Assembly: GCA_963930645.1 (NCBI GenBank)
Contig: OZ005652.1
Coordinates: forward strand, 265,073,856 to 265,137,855
Length of the DNA stretch: 64,000 nt
From: Salticus scenicus
Taxonomy: Eukaryota > Arthropoda > Arachnida > Araneae > Salticidae
Direction of reading: 5' to 3'
The notes beneath the pieces are model-generated. The model was not told where the DNA came from, searched no databases, and saw only the letters and a program-made list of their open reading frames with translations. Below, in pieces: positions 57,707-64,000 of this stretch. The first letter of the stretch is position 1; every line of letters begins with the position of its first letter. The position numbers and the translations under genes were made by a program.

Positions 57707-57794
57707 CGACAACCGGTCAGCATTACTCACTCAGACAACCTTTAGGCAGAAACATCTGGTCTATCATATAGACATACATCATCTATCATTGTTG

Positions 57795-57867
57795 GCCTGG
57801 ATAGCTCAATTGGTAGAGCCAAGACCTTGTCAGTCAAAGATCCGGGGTTCGACTCCCGGTCCAGGCA
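57795..57867 (+). tRNA. tRNA-like 73-mer, probably SINE/transposon-derived
   Basis: Length 73. The acceptor stem GCCTGGA/TCCAGGC is perfect, the D-arm GCTC/GAGC is perfect and the T-arm has one mismatch. The anticodon stem AAGAC/GTCAA has only three pairs. The loop CTTGTCA would place UGU (Thr) as anticodon, but base 37 is C, where a purine is expected. Probably not a functional tRNA gene. Confidence 0.45.
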
Positions 57868-58019
57868 TTATTTTCACTCAGTCAGAAAAATAAAATTTCA
57901 ATAAATATGGTTTTCTTCCAATCAGTTGATTGTGTGTTTTTAATAATAATAATAATAAAAAAGAATAACATTAGCTTCGGCTTTCGGCGACGGTGAGTGA
58001 AGCACACCCTTAAGCAAGT

Positions 58020-58289
58020 TTTAATTGTACGTATCTGCCTTTCTCAGAGACCTCCCCACCAAGGACTCCTTTCAACGCTGAATTTTCATTTTATACCTTT
58101 AGAGGCAAACAACTTTTTTACCTCAGGGTTATTGTCCTACACAGTTGGGCTTGGGTTTGAATCCCTGAGAAGGCATGGATATGCTGTCCCTGTTAGGGGT
58201 AGCGATGATTACCCATCGGGTGCCTCTTCACAAATGGTCATTAATTCGGCGACCCCTCGGCCAATGCTTAAATCGCAAGTGCCGCGCCA

Positions 58290-58317
<28 letters not shown>
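58020..58317 (+). mobile_element. tRNA-like SINE with poly(A) tail
   Basis: B-box-like TGGGTTTGAATCCCTGAG at 58150. Body ends in a ~28-base A run (58290-58317). Inserted in the BEL/Pao integrase remnant, which resumes at 58318. The exact 5' end is uncertain. Confidence 0.6.
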
Positions 58318-58320
<3 letters not shown>

Positions 58321-58720
58321 AAACACCTCAGGCTTATCAATTTGATTCCACCACTTTTTCAATTGACATTTTGCCCTTTTAAAGGCTTTAGCATTATCAG
58401 AATGTAAAACAGAACATAAACCTCTACAAGAAATAAATCATCTGAAACCTAATAAAACTGAATCTGTACTCAATAACTAATTCCAAATGTACAGCTCTTG
58501 TAACTGCACAAGTAAAAATGAGTAAATAACATTTTTTGCAGTCAATAGTAAAAAAGGGTCCAGCAAAATCCACACCAGAAACATCACATCAAAGGGGGGA
58601 TGTTTCTGAATTCTGTTAGGGGGTAGAGGAACTACCATCTGATTACCAGCTTTCCCTGAAAAACGTCTACAAATCAGTTTTTCAATTCCTACTATTAGTT
58701 GACACTCTCCCTATATCTTG
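58318..58720 (-). pseudogene. BEL/Pao integrase core remnant
   Basis: Minus-strand reading: CRRFSGKAGNQMVVPLPPNR, then (frameshift) DVSGVDFAGPF and IFTCAVTRAVHLELVIE, then (frameshift) FISCRGLCSVLHSDNAKAF and KKWWNQIDKPEVF. GVDFAGP and SDN.K.F carry the first two integrase Asp residues; TCAVTRAVHLELV is diagnostic of BEL/Pao. At least two frameshifts and a stop. Continues at 57206. Confidence 0.85.
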
Positions 58721-58823
58721 TACAAATCTTGCAATCGATAATAAAGGTCATCGATAATAAAGGTAAACAAAAGACTTACTTCCCTAATACAAAAATTGTC
58801 TTTTGCTTAATCAATCTTTGTAA

Positions 58824-61039
58824 TCTATATATTAATAGGCAAGCATAAAATTTGTTGTCCCTTTTTAACATATTAATTATGGGAGTAGAGGGTTGAAAAT
58901 GGTATCATTCGAAAGGTATGGTTAGCCGGAAGGTGCGAATACAAATATTATTTTCTTACGATGTCAAGAAGGTATTTAAAAATACATTTATTTTTTATGC
59001 ATTTCCCCCCATTTTTCCCTTTTATACACGTATTCCTTCACATTAAAAAATACCTAAAAGTAGAAAGTTGTTAAATCTGGCAATTTCATAAAGCTCAAAT
59101 AAAACCATAGACACAGTACTTTGTATAATGTAGCATCACTATATGCAAGCGAAGTGATGACGTCACTGTCTGTCCATGGAGCCATGTAAAAGATTTTCTA
59201 TAGTTTTTTGTAAAAAAATATTTAAAAATAACGGAAATTATCTGCCGATTTTAATTCCGATATTTGGGTATCCGCGTTTGTAATGATCGATAGATGGCGC
59301 TCTCTGAACACTGCAGTTGTTAGTAAATATAACAGCCACGTGTAAGTATTATTCTTTCTCCGCCATTTCATCATGGAAAGTCGATTGCATAATATGAGGA
59401 TATGCAGTGGTGTGATAGTTTCACCTTAGCCCACCAGAGGGCGAGCATTTCATTACAATCGCGGATAGTTATAGTTACTGTCTACACAACGAGATATATA
59501 AATTAGAGTGCTGATTCAATGGATGAAGGATTAGCTTTCCGTGGTTCAAGATGAATCACGTGACATGCTCCAATAGGTTGCTGTATTTGGCCCTTTATCA
59601 CTATTTTGGCATTTAAAATATCAGTTCGACAAATTATTATTATTATTAGGTAACGTGACAGTCCTATGACCGAAATAAATTGCTTTTAAAATAATTTTAC
59701 ACATATTTCACATTTTAATAAATAATAAAATACCTTTCTTTTCATCGTTTCTCAACAAACTTTAAAAGTGTTTATAAAAGAAAATTTAAACTTTTAAAGA
59801 GCTAAATTTAACAACAAATAATAATTTTTCAACTATTTTTAAGCATTTTGTCGGTTAAAGTTCAACTACACGAAATAAAAAAGAAGTAAAATCAAAATCA
59901 AAATGGTTTAGAACAAAAGAATATTAAACTACGTAAAGTAAACAAAAACATTGAAACCGTTGCCATAGAAATGTACTGAAAATGAGCTGTTACCAAGGAA
60001 ACCACCGAATACGCATGTGCAAGGAAAGCATGTCACATGACTCATCTTGGACCTTCTCAAGGGTTACCATTTATCACTCTACTTTATATATCTCGTTATG
60101 TCTACATGTGTTTGATTGAGTTATTTTTTCTGTAAAATTGATAAAATTTTAATTTAAAATCACAAAAGTCCAGAAAAAAAAAATGGCAAACATAAACATT
60201 TCATTTCAAAGGGTGATATTTAAACAATAAATATTGAACTAATATACTAAATAGAAGGAAAATGGATTTGTTACTAACTGCTGCATGTATAAGTAGACGA
60301 TACGGAAAAAATTCCGATTTCCGTTTTTTGCTCAATTTACATGTTTTGAGCTTTCTTTACGTTTCAATTAACTGAAATTGGCTACTTATTTTTTAAAAAA
60401 GTGTCTTTATTGCTAGCTTTTGTGGGTAGAAGAAGCAAGTAGAAGATTTGATTTTCGGTTTTCGATGAATGTACACGTTTTGAGATTTCCTTCATTTTAA
60501 TTAAGTGAAATTAGTGAAAGTGACTACTTATTTTTATTTTTTAAAAAGTGGATTTATTAGTCTTTCCTCTGCATATATAAGTAGAAAATATAAGATTCAG
60601 AAATGTTTTAGATTTTCGGTTTTCGATAAAGTTACACGTTTTGAAATTTCCCGAACTCAATTCGACCATTTTTGAAAAATATCTTTTTTTTTTTTGTTGT
60701 TGTTCAAACACTGTACTTTATGAACCAATCGAATTCATTTAACAGAATTTGATACTTGGCTGGACCTTGGTCTGACATGGTACCTATTAGCTTCTGGGCT
60801 GTATCACACAACAAGGGGCGTTTTCACGTTGCGATTTTCTCTCATTTCAGGAAAGGCTAACATCTACAGAGAGAAATAGTTATATTAAGTAAAACTCTGC
60901 TGATTCAGTTAGAGTGAATATTGGCAAACAATTGCCGCAGCTGTGCTGCAATTGCATTCCGTATAGGACAAGGCAATAACTTTGCTTTGCCTCGCTTTGC
61001 AAAAAAAATGGTCGAGTTTCGACCACTGGGCGATACTAG
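58824..61039 (+). mobile_element. Helitron, non-autonomous (2216 bp), canonical ends
   Basis: After an A, starts TCTATATATTAATAGGCAAG. Ends with hairpin GGTCGAgttTCGACC (61010-61024), eleven bases, then CTAG (61036-61039) and T. All three Helitron signatures are present. It carries a nested MITE (59487-60098). It lies between a BEL/Pao remnant and a copia remnant. No helicase frame. Confidence 0.8.
59487..60098. mobile_element. MITE (612 bp) with ~100-bp TIRs and 8-bp TSD
   Basis: TGTCTACA flanks both sides (59479-59486, 60099-60106). Ends CAACGAGATATATAAA and, inverted, TAACGAGATATATAAAG. Pairing continues through TAGAGTG and CAAGATGA.TCA.GTGACATGCT. The 8-bp TSD points to hAT or a related class. 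Confidence 0.8.
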
Positions 61040-62645
61040 TTGAAATAATTAAAGGAAGTAATTAAAATTTTAATTTTCCTTCCGAATATATTGGAAGTTA
61101 GTGCATGGTAGTTTTTGAAAGCTTCTAAAACTTCATATTTATTTTTCAGAAAATATATGCATATATAACGGCTATAGTCATCTATAAAAGTAAGAAAATA
61201 ACTTTTCCCACCTACCGTAGGTGTCTGAAAAGGGTCACACAGATCGGAATGTATTAGATCTAATGTTTGTTTTGTCTTGTGTGTAGCTACTTTGGGATAT
61301 GAGTCATTCTCTAATTTGACATAATACAAATTTTACAGTTATCATCGTGTTTACAATTGTTTAGTTTTATTCCAATTGCCATATCTTTACTCACGAGTTC
61401 TTTAATTTGTTGCATATTTTTGTGTCCTAATCTACTGTGCCATAATCTAACACAATTTTTATTATCGCAAGTTTCTGTCATGTTTATTTTTTCTTCTATG
61501 TTTTCATTTGTTTTAACTTCATACAAATTATCTAATACAGATGTCTCATTTCTAAATTTGATTTCGCAAGTATTTTCTTTGAATATAGCCTGACAACCAT
61601 TTTCGATTGCCTTTTTTATTGAAATTAAATTTGTAGCAATTTCAGGTATGTATAGGGTGTCTTTGAGCGTAACGTGTTTGATTTCGTTTTTTGAATATCT
61701 CACTTCTATTTTTACATCTTCGCAACCCTGTGAAATTACTGATTGACCATTAGCTGACATTACTTGTGTTTTATAATTGCTTTTAAATGATATGAACTTA
61801 TCAATGCAGACTTGAACCCCTACTATCTACAATGAAAGAGTTTCTGTTCGAGTTTCCTACCACAAAAGTTAGGTTTTTCGTTTTATTTTCAGTTTCATGT
61901 ATCATGTTTGTTCTTTGTTTATTTTTATATTTATTACGATTATAGTAATTACTTTGATGGCAATTTGGATTTTTGTACTCGCTACTTTCTTTGTTTTTGT
62001 GGTCACTGCTAGCTTTACTCTTTAAGTGCCAACATTCGTTTTTGTTATGCGAATTTTTCTTGCAATAACTGCAAAACTTTCGTGGTGATGTTTTATTTTT
62101 AATGTGCATTTTATATGCACTTTCATTATTTGTTTGATTATTTTCTGATCTTTTTAGATCTTCGTCAAGCAACTCCCCCCTTATGAATTCTGGTGTCAAG
62201 TCTTCCTGATATCGTGATTCAATTGCTGTAATTAAAGTATCGAAACTTGGAGGAATAAAGCACAGCATGAGAGCTGGCATGTGCTCGTCATTAATCACTT
62301 CACCTATGGCAGACAATCTGTCGGGAATTTGGTAGATATTTGTTAGATGTTGTGATAGATTTCCAGCCTCTTCTAGTTTAGCAGAATATAATTTTCTCAG
62401 TAAAAATAATTTACTAGACAGATTAGATATTTCGTGAATTATTTTTAGAGTGTCTCAAATTTCCCTAACTGTCCTGAGATTTTTGATATGCACTATCTGA
62501 TTGCCTTCTATAGACAAATTAATGATCGCTTTAGCTTTGCGATCCTTTATTGTCCATTCAGTAGTGATAGGAATGGGAGCCTCATCTGTTATTAATATGT
62601 ACTGATCATCAATAACGCTTAAATTTTCTTTCGTAGGTGTAACAT
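61040..62645 (-). pseudogene. Ty1/copia pseudo-element, Gag to integrase, minus strand
   Basis: Minus-strand reading. A Gag domain from near 62645 is broken by a stop near 62457. The zinc knuckle CSYCKKNSHNKNEC is at about 62050-62090. A protease-like FIVDSRGS follows near 61810, with a frameshift. Next come the pre-integrase motif LWHSRLGHKN...CKHDDNCKIC (61311-61760) and the integrase start LDLIHSDLCDPF with FIDDYSRYIC (61036-61329). It is lost where the Helitron ends. RT, RNase H and LTRs are missing. It is only distantly related to copies 1 and 2. Confidence 0.85.
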
Positions 62646-62714
62646 AATATACGAAATGGCATAATATAGATATATATACAACAACGCATAAACTAAATCA
62701 TTTCGGATAAATTA

Positions 62715-63935
62715 TTGCCGAAACGTCAGTGGAGGCCCTACAATGAGACTCAAAACGGTTTTGTGCTGTGTCTGTCTGTCTGTCGCGCGATAGCGGCCGC
62801 ACAAATAGCACTATTGACTTGAAATTTGGTACACATGTTCATGAGCCCCACGAAATCAGCTGTATAGTTTTTGGTATGTATTTCATATGTAGTTCGTATA
62901 CAGGGACATGCCAAAGTTTTTCTTATCATTACGGCCTATGGGAGGAATTTGTATGTATCGCGATAGCGGCCGCAAAAATAGCGCTATTGACTTGAAATTT
63001 AGTATACATGTTCAGGAGCCCCACGAAATCACCTGTATAGTTTTTGGTATGTATTCCATTTGTAGTTCGTATACAGGGACACACCAAAGTTTTTCTTATC
63101 ATTACGGCCAATGGGAGGAATTTGTATGTATCGCGGTAGCGGCCGCAAAAATAGCGCAATTGACTTGAAATATGGTACACATGTTCATGAGCCCCACGAA
63201 ATCAGCTGTATAGTTTTTGGTATGTATTCCATTTGCAATTCGTATACAGGGACACGCCAGAGTTTTTCTTATCATTACGGCCTAAGGGGGGAATTTGTAT
63301 GAATCGCGATAGCGGCCACAAAAATTAAGCTATTGACTTGCAATTTGGTACACATATTCATGAGCCCCACGAAATCATCTGTATGTTTTTGGGTGTGTAT
63401 TCCATTTGTAATTCGTGTACAGGGACACGCCAGAGTTTTTCTTACCATTACGACCTACGGGAGGAATTTGTATGTACCGCGATAGCCACCGCAAAAATCA
63501 AGCTATTGACTTCCAATTTTTGACGAAACGTCAGTGGAGGCCCTCTGTTGAGACTCAAAAGGATTTTGGGTGCCGTCTGTCCGTCTGTATGTCTGTCTGT
63601 CGTGTGATAGCGGCCGCAAAAATCACGCTATTGACTTGAAATTTGGTACACATGTTCATGAGCCCCACGAAATCAGCTGTATAGTTTTTGGTATGTATTC
63701 CATTTGTCGTTCGTGTACAGGGACACGCCAAAGTTTTTTTATCATTACGGCCTATGGGAAGATATTGTATGTACCGCAATAGCGGCCGCAAAAATCCTTC
63801 GATTGACTTGCAAATTGTCGCACACTTTCCAGCTTTGCATATAAGTAGCTGTATAATTTTTATTGCTATATTATTTATAAACTGTGTACAGGGACACGCC
63901 AAAGTTCTTAACATTACGGCGTATGGGGTGAATTT
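62715..63935. repeat. tandem array B second locus, 173-bp unit
   Basis: Same family as 25512-26450, starting with the shared ATTATTGCCGAAACGTCAGT. Anchor GATAGCGGCC at 62789, 62962, 63135, 63308 and 63481 (spacing exactly 173), then a second header with GTCTGT repeats (63530-63600) and units at 63606 and 63778. Better preserved than the first locus. Confidence 0.92.
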
Positions 63936-64000
63936 CGTTTAAACGTATTTTAATACCATTACTTTGCAATTAAGAAAATGAAACTAGCGTACGTGAGTAA

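Larger units (their letters stand above)
57207..58010. mobile_element. composite foldback transposon carrying tRNA-like inverted repeat
   Basis: Outer inverted ends CTTCACTTACCGTCGCCGG (57211) and GGCGACGGTGAGTGAAG (57986-58002). Inside, 57245-57600 is one long palindrome: the AGGTCCGTCAATTTAACA block and its complement lie on opposite arms, with the centre near 57420. Next is an inverted pair of tRNA-like sequences (57600-57905). It interrupts a BEL/Pao remnant. Confidence 0.75.

Noticed and set aside
57640..57867. A pair of functional tRNA genes
   Set aside because: The minus copy lacks six bases of the anticodon arm. The plus copy has a three-pair anticodon stem and C at position 37. Both sit in matching inverted arms of a transposon.
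57997..58407. 136-aa + strand frame ending in a Lys run
   Set aside because: It runs through a SINE, its poly(A) tail and an antisense BEL remnant.

Overview
The window is AT-rich nuclear DNA from a eukaryote. Poly-A/T runs, microsatellites, large introns and many transposons dominate it. The only clear host gene is the 3' half of a tankyrase (SAM plus PARP domains). Its sequence and the repeat types suggest an arthropod, plausibly a spider or other chelicerate, but the window alone does not fix the species.

Layout. (1) 1-15,174: two closely related Ty1/copia LTR retrotransposons, both on the + strand. Copy 1 enters the window inside its 5' LTR. Copy 2 is complete, with a 5-bp target duplication (GTATT). 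LTRs within each copy read as the same length and apparently identical, so both are young. In both, the polyprotein frame is intact except for one TGA between integrase and reverse transcriptase, in the leaky context TGA-CTA-G. Both sit in a GC-rich ~160-bp tandem repeat that continues into a minus-strand Helitron-like element ending near 16,867. (2) 17,702-42,780: nine tankyrase exons (388 codons plus stop) with consistent splice phases. They carry the ankyrin-SAM linker, the SAM domain and the PARP catalytic domain with its zinc site and stop codon. Introns hold foldback MITEs, a ~2.9-kb TIR element made of two ~174-bp tandem arrays, a hAT-like element with an 8-bp TSD, a decayed Penelope-like RT and a separate decayed GIY-YIG fragment. 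(3) 42,781-48,700: tankyrase 3' UTR, then mostly featureless AT-rich DNA with one orphan exon-like segment. (4) 48,703-64,000: a pile-up of transposons. It contains three Helitron-like elements inserted at A^T, a SINE with a 13-bp TSD, MITEs with TSDs, a tRNA-derived inverted repeat inside a foldback element that splits a BEL/Pao remnant, a minus-strand copia pseudo-element, and a second copy of the ~173-bp array.

How the parts relate. Tankyrase is the only gene with a cellular role here, an ADP-ribosyltransferase built from the ANK-SAM-PARP modules. If its ankyrin exons lie upstream of the window, both copia copies are sense-strand insertions in one very long intron, and their poly(A) signals could affect the host transcript. 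The most unusual observation is the conserved single UGA-CUA stop between the Gag-PR-IN and RT-RNase H parts of the copia polyprotein. It suggests programmed readthrough that limits reverse transcriptase relative to Gag and integrase.
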